This document shows, one piece after another, positions 10,462-22,600 of a stretch of DNA of 64,000 bases. Every line of letters begins with the position of its first letter. Within the stretch, counting starts at the first letter, position 1. Source of the DNA: Allacma fusca (Eukaryota; Arthropoda; Collembola; Symphypleona; Sminthuridae); NCBI GenBank assembly GCA_947179485.1, contig OX359246.1:930001-994000 (forward strand), written 5' to 3'. Below the pieces are notes generated by a model, which was not told the DNA's origin, did no database searches, and was given only the letters and a program-made list of their open reading frames with translations. The translations under genes and the position numbers were made by a program.

Positions 10462-13174
10462 ATGGAAAAATTTCGAGGTAAGTAATTCAAGCGCCGTAAG
10501 ATTAATACTTTATAAATTTATTGCCATACATGCTTTACGCCCAAAATTAATTTTTAGATAAAATTCTTTCGATTTTAAATTCCAATTTTTGTACCCACAG
10601 CGGAATGCATGGACGATCAAATAATGACGATGACGCTAAAAGACGAGGATATGAAAGAGGAGCTACGATCCGTTGTTCCAGTTACTGGTCATCGGATTGC
10701 AATAATAAATGCATTTAAATCAGCAATTAACGCCAATCAGGTAAAATGTTTAATTTGTAAATTATCTCTCTCACTAAAATGGAATGTCGTTTGGAGTCAT
10801 TTACAGAAGGCACATCAATTTAATAGCCGCTGTAAGAACTTCAAATGCCCAGTGTGTGAATCGGAGTTTATTTGGTTTAATTCTTTTCAAAGACATTTTG
10901 GTATGCATGTTGTACCAATGGAAACAGTTTTAGCAGTTAGCACACAAAAAGCAACCGTCAATGAGGATTATGAACATATCGGGCCTGAGCAAACAAGGAC
11001 CTATGAAAGTGATGGAGTTAATTGTGAGGTAGATTCCGAAGACGCAATGCGAGATTTCGAAAAGAGTGTCGTTTGTTGCATAGTAAAGCTAGTATCTACA
11101 GGAAAGATTCCTATGAACGTCTGTACAGAAATATGCAACAGTGTGCAAACTTTGCTAGAAAAAACAGTCAGCATTTGCGAAACGGAATTCTCCAAAACTA
11201 ACGGGGTAAACAATGCCGATTCAGTAGTTGCAAAATTGAAAAATGCATTTAGGAGCATAAAGTCACAGTACGCTTTGGAGAAGTACCTAAAATTCTGCGG
11301 ACTTTTTGTCGAGCCTGAAGAAATTTCACTTGGTTCAAGGCACAAAACAACACTGCGAAAAGGTGTTATCAAAACAAAACTTGTTCATGACACCTACCAG
11401 TTTGTTCCAATATCACAAACGTTGAAAAGAGTTCTAGAGTTACCCGGAGTGCTCGAAAGTGTTATTGAAATGTCAGCTCAAGCTAATTATCCTGAGCCGT
11501 ATTTTATACACTCCAACCCAATGAGGGCATCACATTTTCAAGAAAAAAAACAAAACAAATACTTTTGATGTTCAACACCCGATTGTTTATCTGCTCCTGT
11601 TTTTCGATGAAGTTGAAATTACCAATGTTTTATCATCTCGGGCAGGACTGCACAAACTTGGCAATTGCTATTTTACCCTTCTGAATATTGATCAATTGTA
11701 CAATTCTAAGCTTGAAAATATATTTCATTGTATTTCATTCAAATCCAAAGATATTCCAAAATATTCACTTGCAAAAATCATGACTCCTCTTATTAATGAT
11801 TTACGTGAGATGGAAAATATTGGAGTAGTAGTTCACAGTCATACATATAAAGGAAAAGTGAATGTTAGACTAGGACAAGTAATTGGTGATAACTTGGGAA
11901 TGCACATGCTTTTTGGATTTACACAGTCATTTTCAGCAAATTATTATTGCCGATTTTGCAAGATGCCAAAACTGCAGTGTCAAGTATCTGGAAGAAATGG
12001 GCAGAAATACACTCGCACAAAAGAGAATTACTCCAGAGACCTTGGAAAAAATGCACCATCGGAAACGGGAATTAAATGTGACTCTTCATTCAATGACCTG
12101 AAGTTTTTCCATATAACAGATAATTACAGTCCCGATGTTATGCATGATTTCGACGAAGGAATCGTTCCACTTGACATTAAATTGGCACTTGTACATATTT
12201 TACATTCACGTGAAACATCCATTGAAAATCTGAACTACAGAATTGCAAGTTTTAACTATGGAAATTACCAAAACTCAAAACCTAGCCCACTCAACATGCA
12301 CAAGTTAACTACCAATGATACGAAAATAGGACAGACAGCAGGACAGATTATTACCCTTTTATTTGCGTTTCCATTTTTGTTTGGAGACCTTTTTGAGGCT
12401 GCAGACCCCTACTACAATTTAATGTTACTTCTACAAGATATATTAAAAATTATAATGGCTCCCGTTGTAACCGATGCAATGATCAATACCCTTCGGGATT
12501 TATTAGATGACCACCATTACTTGTACATGAAGCTGTCCAAATGTAATTTAAGACCAAAACATCACTTCGCCACGCATTATCCAGACCTAATTAGAAAGAT
12601 TGGCCCACTTCTTCGCTATTGGACAATGCGCAATGAAGCAAGACACAAGTTCTTCAAAGGGGTTGCAAACATTTGCGGAAATTTCAGAAATATTTGCAAA
12701 ACTGTTAGTCGCAGAAATCAACTTTATACGTGTTACAAATTTTTGCTTCGAGAACCTTTTAGTTCTACGGAATTTTGTGAGCTTGGTTCTACATTGGCAA
12801 GTGCAGACGAAAGTAGTTATTCAGACCTGTTCAGCAATTATTTCGATAAACCAAATGTGTCTATAACGCTGATTGATGAAGTGATTCTGAATTCCTGGAG
12901 ACTTTGTACCAAAACACATATAGTGCTTGACAATGTGGAAGGTGTGCAAGGATTTGCAGTGATAAAGTTACTGTTTAAGTACAATAATGTAAATTACATT
13001 GTAATATCCCGTGTCGCAGTGAATTATGATTCTCACATGAGAGCTTATAAAATTTTGTCAGTTTTAGAACCCACAATTGAGATATTAACCAACGCTTTAA
13101 TGTTCCAGCCACTAAATGTTTTCAAAAACTTTAAGACAACTGATCAGTGGATACAGCTGCCGTATGAAATATAA
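10462..13174 (+). CDS. Transposase-like protein with two C2H2 zinc fingers (frameshifted)
   Basis: Probable DNA-binding and cleavage protein of the CACTA-type element. A short first exon, 10462-10477, joins in phase to 10601-13174. Counting from the Met at 10609, one finger uses C47, C50, H64 and H69 and a second uses C80, C83, H96 and H100. The later part includes FFDEVE, a CRFCK cysteine pair, the motif VMHDFDEGIVP and KHHFATHYP followed by WTMRNEARHKFFK. These resemble a large family of animal proteins usually annotated as uncharacterised. FFDE, MHDFDE and RNEAR are my candidates for a DDE triad (inference). An eight-A run at 11543-11550 carries a one-base excess; upstream and downstream frames are otherwise open for about 315 and 530 codons. 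It may be a sequencing error or a recent mutation. The start in exon 1 is inferred from splicing. Confidence 0.75.
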
Positions 13175-13220
13175 GCTAATGAATGAATTACATTTTTGTT
13201 TATTACTTTAGATCTGTAGC

Positions 13221-15342
13221 ATGCTGGATACGAACGAGAATGCCCAACCTTTGATAATAGACTATGAGGTACAAGTCTTTCTGTCACGAGTATTTTGTAG
13301 CTACAATGTAGTGTACAATTATGTGTTTATATGTAATAGTTAGTGAAACTGAACAATAACCGTTTGCTTTGTTTGAATAGGGCAACGCTTTGTCGGTGTT
13401 TATTCCGAATGTGAAACCGGTAGAGGATTCCGCAACCAGCACAAATTCTGTTTCAAATGTTGAGCAAGTTGTGAAACGCAATCGAAAGAGAAAGAGATTC
13501 TTTGATGACGATGATGAATTAATTGTATGAGTTTTGATATCAGAAGTATATTTTGTCCTTAATAATTTCAAGTCACACCTCCGCTCTTTGTATTTAGAAC
13601 GTGAAAAAAATTTTGCTCCGCCATGACAAGGATATGGGAGTTACATTTGGCCCGGACATTATTAAGACATCCGATTCATTGAAGCCACTTCAACCAAAAT
13701 TACGCAGACACCTTATAAAAATCTTGTGTCAGGAGTTGGTGAGGAAAAGTCATTCTGTAATGTAAGTACACAATTCAGCAAAAATCTGAATGCATAAGCC
13801 GTGTACATATTTATACTCATACTAATCATTATTTCAATTAATATTTCCAAAGGCCCTCAACAGACCAGCGGGATCAATTGGCAACGTGTATTGTTTCTCA
13901 ATTGTATCCGACATTCACCGGGACACAATACAAAGATCTCAAGGTGTCATAAAATCAATTCCAATTAATTACTCTCCATTCGTATTCCATTATGGTATGT
14001 ATACGTGTTAAGAAAACATGGTTATTCTAGGAATCTTTCTACTCACCTTCGACGACCATTTTGGATAAGGTCACTGGAAATAAAAGATTGATCTCGCCTA
14101 CAGGACATATTCAGTACCACTTTAAGAATTTTTGGAGCTCCATCCGCCAAACGAATGGTTCGGCTAAGCTGACGCAAAATGCAGATCCAATTGTTGAGGA
14201 GAATTTTGAGAATGGTAATAAAATTTTATGAATATAATTTTCTGTAAAGTTATTACATGTTATTACATTAATACTTTATGTACTTTGAAATTGCAGTTGA
14301 AATGAAATCAGATGTCATGGATATGAAGAACTGGCTTCTCAATCATGTTGCACCTCCTCAAAAGGTCTGCGACTACATGCTTAAGACGTTCACACTTCGC
14401 CGGATGGAGATATTAAAATGTAAAAGCAAAAATGACTACGGTGCATTTTTGCATGAGTGGCCTAGGCTGGTTGACACTCCCGGAACCGTGAGTTGTAAAT
14501 TCAACAGGTTAATTTCAGAAAGTTTGAATTTTATTATTAAAACTAGCATGCAATTAATTTTCGGAATGTTGTCTTCAATTTTTACAGCTTGAGCATGACT
14601 TCAGTCAATCATATCCACTGGTTGCTGACAATTTGTCTTCCAGATGGGAAACAGTTTCAGCCAAAATTGTTGAATATTTCGGCTCAATGAAAAAAACCCT
14701 TCTTCCGTTCGGAATTCGACAATATTCAGGTAAGTTCACAAATCACCTTACATAAGGACAGAAATTATCCAAATTTAAGGATTTATGCTTTCTGCTTTTT
14801 TCAGAAACGAGTCAAAGCATGATTGCATTTTTTATGTTGGCAGTTCTATTGCGATCTAAAGTCAAGAAGATAACGCAAGCAGATAGCGTTAAAACTTTTA
14901 TTCGTCTAATTCCGGTAATTATTTACAGACATTATTTGATACAATAAAAATGAATATTTTGTACATGTAATCCAAAAATATTAACTACCTGTATACGAAA
15001 ATATTTATTTTTGCCAATTGCTAATATTCTTAGGTTTTGGAAGACATTGATTTGATTGCATCGAATCTACCAGAAACTACTACACTTATCGTTTGCAAAG
15101 GAGATTTGGAGAATTTTGTACTCGATAGCTACTTCGTCATATTTAATTCAAGAGCAATGAAGGCAGAAACATTTTTATCTGCCGTGGACCTTGCGTTCAA
15201 GACGTTTTACGTCTTTAATCTTCAATTTCCAGCAAGTTGTGGGGCAGTCTGGCAATTTCTGGATTACCATATTTATGACATGGTACAGAAGTCACCCCTT
15301 CCCCCAGGAGTGTCAGAGTTATCCGCATTTTTGAATCAATAA
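13221..15342 (+). CDS. CACTA-element companion protein, 460 residues, nine exons, intact
   Basis: Nine exons join without a stop: 13221-13268, 13381-13524, 13598-13761, 13853-13943, 14031-14214, 14297-14487, 14588-14729, 14805-14914 and 15034-15342. All have GT-AG borders and matching phases. Residues 48-55 (KRNRKRKR) are a likely nuclear localisation signal followed by an acidic DDDD stretch. Later segments (TGHIQYHFKNFW, a DFSQSYP stretch, and a C-terminal VFNLQFP block) resemble, from memory, the C-terminal region of proteins annotated as SAM-domain-containing 3-like, which in several animals sit beside zinc-finger proteins of the kind encoded upstream. No SAM domain is seen here. The ATG lies 46 bases after the transposase stop, and a TTTAG acceptor just before it suggests a spliced leader exon. 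Role unknown; a nuclear accessory protein for transposition is plausible. Confidence 0.8.
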
Positions 15343-15343
15343 A
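15338..15343 (+). promoter_or_regulatory. AATAAA poly(A) signal overlapping the companion-gene stop
   Basis: AATAAA overlaps the TAA stop of the 460-residue gene and is followed by a T-rich stretch. It is the likely shared 3' end signal of the element. Confidence 0.5.
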
Positions 15344-15910
15344 ATTATATTATTTTTATAGATACGGCTATTACTGGACTGCCTTTGGTATTTCGTTTAA
15401 TAATTAAATCAAATCACTAGAATTTAATTAATTGTTTTTCTTTATTTTAAATATTCAGATCTTAGAATGTTATTGTTAAATAAACATTGACCCCCCGATG
15501 AATCATTATTATATAGTTGCTATAATTGTCTAAATGTGATGTGTGATGCAAATAAATCTGAATAATTTCTCTTAAAAGTTTTCGTCACGCATTCAATAGT
15601 ATTTTAAAAACGAACATACCAGACCTGCATTTACTAACCTTACGGCATGCAAGAATAACTATAGAGCATTTCCAGATTTAATTTTTTCCCGTACCGGAAA
15701 CTAATTTGTTCTTGGTGACAGTCTCAAAAAATTACGCCTGGGCAGCAATACGTTTTTCAGGCACAAAATCATACCGGGTGGGTTTACTTTTAACCAAACC
15801 GCAGTACAGTACTAGATTATGCATGGCCATGCAACGTGTACCAGATATTACTGGCCAGCCATATGCAATTGACCAGATAGCAATAAATTTCAGCCGGTTT
15901 TTTTAGAGTG

Positions 15911-15990
15911 TAACAATTTCCAACTTACATCTCAAAATTGATAAATTCAGTATTCATTGCAAACCAACTTTTTCACAGCTATTTCTGCAT
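15911..15990. mobile_element. Right remnant of the long-TIR element (copy C)
   Basis: After the duplicated TA, this matches 16309-16388 of copy B with about five differences and then stops abruptly at TTTCTGCAT. The right terminal arm seen in copy B is absent here, so the host element lost that end. Confidence 0.75.
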
Positions 15991-16125
15991 ACAACTCTAT
16001 TTCTGAAACAATATATACATAACTTTTTTTTTTAATGTTTCTATTGGAAAGGAAAAAACTGGAAGCAACACCGAGAGAGGAACATTGTTCGTACATACAA
16101 TAAACTGGTTTAAAAAATAAAATAA

Positions 16126-16546
16126 TAGCTAAAAAAGAGAAGTTGCTTTTGTGCCCTCAAAAGTTGAAAACAAGTTTTCTGGTAGATGCAGTCAGAATAA
16201 ATCCCACTAATTTATTGAAAATGGTGAAACCTCTTGAAATAACGAAAAGCAACGCCACGATGGATAATTTCTCCCTTAAGTATATACTCTTTCAATAGTA
16301 TTAATAATTAACAATTTCAGACTTACATCTCAAAATTGATAAATTCAGTACTCATTGCAAACCAGCTTTTTCACATCTATTTCTGCATCAGTGACAATAA
16401 TGTCGTGGAGTTGCTTTTCGTCATTTCAAGATTTTTCATCACTTTCAATAAACTAGTGGGATTTATTCTGAGCGCATCTACCAGAAAACTTGTTTTCAGC
16501 TTTTGAGGGCGCAAAAGCAACTTCTATTTTTAAGCTTTTTTTATTT
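16126..16546. mobile_element. Long-TIR non-autonomous element, copy B (empty-site sister)
   Basis: The left arm from 16126 and the right arm from about 16405 are inverted copies of about 140 bases. They carry GAAGTTGCTTTTGYGCCCTC and a block ending CTTGTTTTC. The middle holds the uninterrupted sequence ATTAATAATTAACAATTTC, the empty target of the CACTA-type insertion. The right tip is degraded by a T-run. No ORF. Its right edge lies about 65 bases before the first SMC6 exon. Confidence 0.78.
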
Positions 16547-16611
16547 TTAAATCTTTTTGGAGAGTCAACTTCAGTATTTCTAATGTCTTTGGAAATTCCC
16601 TGTACATTTAG

Positions 16612-19600
16612 ATGCTTTGAAGAACGTTGGCAAGAGACGAATGACGCGTTGACTCAGAAAAAGTCTGAGTATGATCAAATTCGTAAGAAGACGCAGTATG
16701 TGAAATTCGAGATAATGGACGTGATCACAGAGATGAAAAATACTATCAAAACAATTGAAACCCTTGCTCAGAATAAGCGAATTGTTCAAGGAAAACTTGA
16801 TGAACATCGACGGACTGCCAGTAATGATTTTGAATTTAGAATGAGGGCTCTAGCAAATGAGAAGGCCCCTCTGGTGGCCCAGGAACAAGCCCTTCAACAT
16901 CAGTTGGCACTTCTACAAGAAGATCGTCCCAGGCTTGTAGCAGACGAAGACAATGCTACCAAGATTGATTCACAACTCAAGTTAAACGTCCAGGAAGTTC
17001 AGCAGAGATTAGGTGAGTGGGGAAAGTTCAACTACTTTTCTTGTGATTGTCACCTTGGTTACCCAACAATAAAATGTGAATGAAGCTCTACTCCTAATGT
17101 GAAATTGAGTGTGATTTTTTTAAAATGCAGATGATACTCAAAAAGAACTAACAGCCTGCCATAAAACCGATAACGCCAAGCATGAAGTGTACGGTCGCGA
17201 AATGTCCAAGCTGGTAGAAAAAATAGGTCGGGAGAAGAGATGGTTAAAGAAACCCCGGGGTCCCTTGGGTTGCTGTATAACCCTTCAGGTTAATAATTTT
17301 ACTTGTGTTTGTCAATCAAAAGTTACATGCTTTTCAGGTCTTTTATATCAAGTTCGGGTTAAGGAGATTTATTGATCGCATGTTTTGTTCACTTTAGGAT
17401 GACAGATGGCTTACCGTGGTTGAGTACATCCTGGAAAACACCTTAAATTATTTTGCCGTTGACAACAAGCACGACCAACAAATCTTACTTAAACTGATCA
17501 GTGACGTGTATAGCACTAGAGGGAGAGGAGGCTGTAAAAATAAGCGGATGCAATCAGTGTGTATGACAACGTTTTTAGTAAGTTTCTATGGAGTGATCCT
17601 CAAGTTAATGCAGCCGAGAAATATGGTCTGTAAAATTTCTCTCTCGAGATAATTGGAATCTCACAATCAAATCTGGGTGTGATTTCAGGACAAGAAGATA
17701 ATTGTTGGGGACAAAAATGCATCTAGACAAGCGGGCGGTCATCCTTCTGTTTTGGACGTGACCTAGATAGTTGATGATGATCCTGTGGTATACAATTGGG
17801 TTGTTGACATGCTTCGCGTGGAGAGGATATTGCTTTTCGAATCCTATGAAGAGGCTTGTGACTTTTTGACCAAACAGATGTGAGTTGAAGAAAGAATGCG
17901 AAAGGATAAGTCAGGATCACTTATTCAGTTCTTAGATTTTCATGAAAATTAGTGTACTGGGTAATTCGGAGCGAAGATCACGATCACGGATCAGATTAGG
18001 ATTTAAAAATTTCCATATTATTTGAAGAATATAAATGAGCTATTGATGACGGAGATACGACATCCCAGTCAAAAGTTACTGCAAATTCTTGAAATTCACG
18101 GTGGCTCCCGAAATGGATAAATAAAAACATTTTGAACAATTTAGACAACGATTTAATTTATCTAAACAGCTTATAAACGATGTAATTATTACCACAATTC
18201 GTGGATCTTACAGGATAGCATTTCATCACTTGTACAATTAGTATGTTTATAACCAAGTTTATAACAAATATTTTTTGTGTTAAAAATGTTTGAAATTATT
18301 ATGTACTGTGTCGTAAGGCAAATACTATTGTGGTATCAGTGAAATAAATTATTTCTTTCTCTCTCTTTGAAACTTTTGAATCCTATTTGAAATAAATTTG
18401 AAATTCTATCAAAGGTAAATTATTTCTCCTATGGTGGAGGGAAAATGTATCTGGCAAATCCGTATTGGAGACAAGAGTGGTTGCGAAATGTTGGTCGAAA
18501 AATCCCCGTGTTGTATTACCCCTCAAAAATTTTGACCAGGAACTGAGTGGAGTTTAATTTTTTAAGCAATGAAGTAGGTTTTACACGAGCTATAAGTATA
18601 GTATACAAAAGCTATTAACAACTGAGATGCAGCATTCTGGTCAAAAGCTATTACAGACTTTCAAGAAAGAAGATTTTTTTAGGAATTTGAAATGTCATGA
18701 AAGGAAATTCCTCCGGCGGGGGTGGGGGAAGCAGTATCGTTGTACAACCCCAAAAATTAGAATTTTGACTACAGTTTCAAACTTATTGTCGAATTGATTT
18801 TTGTATACGGCAATTAAATAGCTTTTGATTGAAATTATATTATGTATGTATGTATAGTTTTATTGATTTGAGCTTCCGCTCCTTCAATATGTATAAGTAC
18901 AAGTGTGATTGTTTACATTTGTTTTGAAATGTCCTCAAGAAAACGATAGATTAGTATGGCAAAATCATTTTTAATATTTTTAATTAAGCTTTCCAGGAAA
19001 GTTTGAATCATGGGATGATGCGATGGGTTGATATTGGATAGACTTGCTGATCTATAGTTGGAGAGCAAGTGACATTCAAGGAAGAGGTGACTCCAAGTCC
19101 TGCTAGACTGTGAACAGAAAATACATTTGTCCCGGCGTAGAGTGATCTCGTGGAAATGAATAAATATTGGCCCCATTCTAATACGGGCTAAGATGCCTGC
19201 GATTCTTAACGGGGTAGAGGTTCTTGTATACTCTTCCGCAAGGTCGTGTGTTTTGATTCGTTTGTATAAGAGGAAATGAGTCGATTCCATCATTTTGGCT
19301 ACATCTTGAACTACTAGTGATTGTTGATACTTGCTAACTATCTCAGGTATAGCGGCACGTATTTCGTCCGGCGATTTGCAGTTCCATAAGCCTTCTGGGA
19401 GAAAATCCTTGATTCTAGAATAGAGAAGGGAGCTCCAGTTGAAATTTTGGAGGCCCGTTTGTTCTCCCCACATGTCCTTGTAGCAGCATAGAAACAAGTT
19501 GCTGGTATTTTTCTGAAGACATTTAGTCCATAATCTTAAAGCTCGTCGTATGATATCCACACTGATCCTTTTAAGCTTGAAATCTAGGTTAAGGAAGAAC

Positions 19601-22600
19601 CCAGGGTGTTTACTGGGAGCCTTAGAAGTTTTTTCACGAAGAAGTTTTGGAGGTTGTCAATTTCTTCTAGGTGACGCAACCCCCAGATTTCGGCGCCATA
19701 AGTCACTACGGAACGAACCATTGAGTTGAAGAGTGAGAAGTGAGCTGTGCTTAGCGGAAGTTTGGCTTTTGCTAATAGCGGCCATATGGATCCGATCGCT
19801 GCTTTACCTCTGCCTAGAAAGTCCTTTAGTGTTTGATTAGGGGAGCCTGTTTGAACAAATAGGACACCCAAATATTTGTATTCATTCACGCATCTAAGTT
19901 TGCTCTTTCCCCAGAAAAATGAGTGTTTCTTAGGTTTGCCACCTGGCCTTTGAAAAACTACGATTTGGGATTTATCCGAATTGAGAGTTAATTTATTTTG
20001 AGCAAAGAACTTTTTCACAACGTCGATTTTTCTCTGCAGGCTTTCGGTGGAGAGAGCGAGTATTACAACATCATCTGCATACATTAGGGCATGCACATGC
20101 CTTTCCCCGATTTTGATTGGACTTGTAAAGGAACTGTCAAGTGATGCGATGATTCCATTTATGAAAATATTAAAAAGAGTTGGGGAGAGACTCTCCCCCT
20201 GTAGAACACCAATGTTAATTTTGAGCGGTTCAGTGAGGCCATCCTCAGTCTTAATGCGTGCTTTTGCTTGACCATAAATTGCCCTGACACATTTTATAAA
20301 CTTTGAACTTATGCCGGCTGAGGCCATTTTGGTCCAAAGTAGATTATGGGTGACACTATTAAATGCACCCGATAGGTCCACGAAAAAGCAAAATAATTTG
20401 GAACTAACGGTGGTATTCAAGTTACATTTAAATACTCACACTAACACTAGAACTAGCTTGAGTGTGAGTCAGACAATGAGTGTGAGTACTAGTGGCAATG
20501 GAATACAAGTTTCCACCACTCAAAAATAAAACCAGCACTCACGTGAGTGACCCCTTACAGTTGGGAAACATGAGAAGTAATTATGTATAAGTAGTTACCG
20601 GTATTAAAGAAAAATTCCTTTAAACAAACGAATTTCATTGTAAGAAGAACACAATTTATTATTTTAATTTTCACACACAAAATGACACAAACTACCTACA
20701 ATAATTCTCCCCAAAAACATCAAATTCTGGACAAGCTAGTTTCGTCCTTTAGTTACATCCGAACGATGATTTTTAATTTCCTTTGTGAAATCCCATGAAA
20801 TCGTTATTGAAAACAAAAAACCCAATAGTTTTCAACGATGCCAAAGAAAAGGTATGGAAAACATTTCCAATAGAAGTCAACTCCAACCCTTCAACCCACA
20901 ATTGTAAATATTTCGAATATGATTCGGGGTATGGATGGTTGAGAAATGAAAACTGTGTCCGCAATTACTGATTGGAATAACCCAGTGGCCAACAATCTTA
21001 ATGCGAAATATCTGAAAAATAATTGGAACATGTCCACGTTTAGAAAATAATAAAGAGTTTGCGCTTAGTTGAACCCGAACGTAAACGCTAACGTTAAATC
21101 ACACAGTTTAGCGTTTGATTTAGCGGTACGGTAACGTAAGTAAACGCAAGGAGAAAGTCGCATCACGTGGTTGATTTCTGGTCGTGACTTCAAATTTAAC
21201 GTTCTACGTATACGGAACGTCAATTGCGCAAACTCTCTAGTAACTGAGTTGTGAAAATCGGTAACAGGAACGCAGAAACAAAAGTATTCTTAAATCGAAA
21301 TCTCTCCCGAAATGAATTGTTACTGAAAAGTTCCAAAGGATTTGACAAATCTTTTAAATACCTACATAAAAGTATTAACTACCAAAAAAACTAAATACAT
21401 ATTAGAAGAAACTGTATTTAGATAAATGTTGTGTATAATGTATGTATGTTTAGGAATTTTTTAAATGACCCCGAATAAAACTAAAAAAATCTCACTGATT
21501 GAACGTTGCTTTAGTTTGGAAATTTAATGAATCGAGACTGCAACGAAGCCAAAATTGTATATACTTTGATTATTATTCGGTGAACGGATGGCTGAGAAAT
21601 GCAATAAATTACTGATTGGAATGACCCAGTGGCCATAAATCTTAACGCGACAAGTATCTGAAAAATAACTGGAACCTTTCCACCTTTAGATGATAGTAAC
21701 TGACGTTTGAAAATCGGTAACAGGAACTCAACCAATACAGTTTTCTTAAATCGAAATATCTCCCGAAATGAATTGTCACTAAAAAGTTCGGAAGGATTTG
21801 ATAAATCTTTTTAATGCATGCGGTTAAGCTTAAGCAGATATTTGAACTTTTGGAAGAGTTCAAACCGCTTATTGTTTATAATCCGTTTCTCCATCTTTTA
21901 TTTTAAATCAGTCTAAATTGAACCACATATATGTAAGTACATGCGAGTGGAGAATCTAGGGACCAAATTGGTAACTTAACGCGTCACTCACTAACGCGAG
22001 TGTACTTGCTGAGTGGAGGTTAAGAAAACTGAACCTGAATACCAAAACGCCACTCGCACTCAAATATTTGTGAGCTGAGTGTGGATTTGAGTGTGAGTGT
22101 AGTAACCTGAATACCACCCTAAGTCTCAACTGTTTATGGATTAAAGATTGTAGTAGAAATATGTGGTTAAGACATCCCATGGTTGGCTGATACGCGGCCT
22201 GCAAGTCCGTTATGAAATTTGTTTTCTCATTCCACTTGAGCAGCCTATAGTTAAGTATAGTGGTAAACAATTTTAGTTTAGTCGTGACCAGTGAAATAGG
22301 TCTATAATTTTTGGGGTTATCATAATCTCCTTTTTTGTAAAGTGGTGATATGGTAACGTGAGCCCATTCAGGGGGAATCTCTCCAGAGGAATGAATTTTG
22401 TCAAAGAGTCCGCAGTTGTTCAAGGCTGGCAACAGTAAAGGATTTCCAAATTTCATTAACAAAAGCATCGGCTCCAGGGGCTTTATTTTCTTCAGATGGT
22501 TTGCAGCCTTCGTGATTTCAGATAGATTGAAGGGTTGGTCGAGTTCGTCGTCAATATTGTTGTTGCCCATTATGGAAGCGGTGACCGGATAATTGATTTT

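Larger units (their letters stand above)
10015..15910 (+). mobile_element. CACTA-type (EnSpm-like) two-gene DNA transposon, nearly intact
   Basis: 5896 bases. The left tip is CACTGTAAACAAAACG and the right tip, read inward, is CACTCTAAAAAAACCGG, imperfect terminal repeats of the CACTR type. TA is duplicated at 10013-10014 and 15911-15912. The empty site is preserved at 16309-16310 in the sister copy of the host element, so the ends are fixed to within a base or two. It carries a transposase-like gene (10462-13174) and a nine-exon companion gene (13221-15342), both on the plus strand, leaving about 450 and 570 bases of non-coding DNA at the ends. The element has one visible coding lesion. The superfamily assignment rests on the ends and the zinc-finger plus DDE-type protein; another CMC lineage is possible. 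Confidence 0.82.

Noticed and set aside
11001-11372. Minus-strand open frame of 123 codons
   Set aside because: Antisense shadow of the transposase-like gene.
17723-17920. Minus-strand open frame over SMC6 exon 4
   Set aside because: Shadow of the hinge exon.
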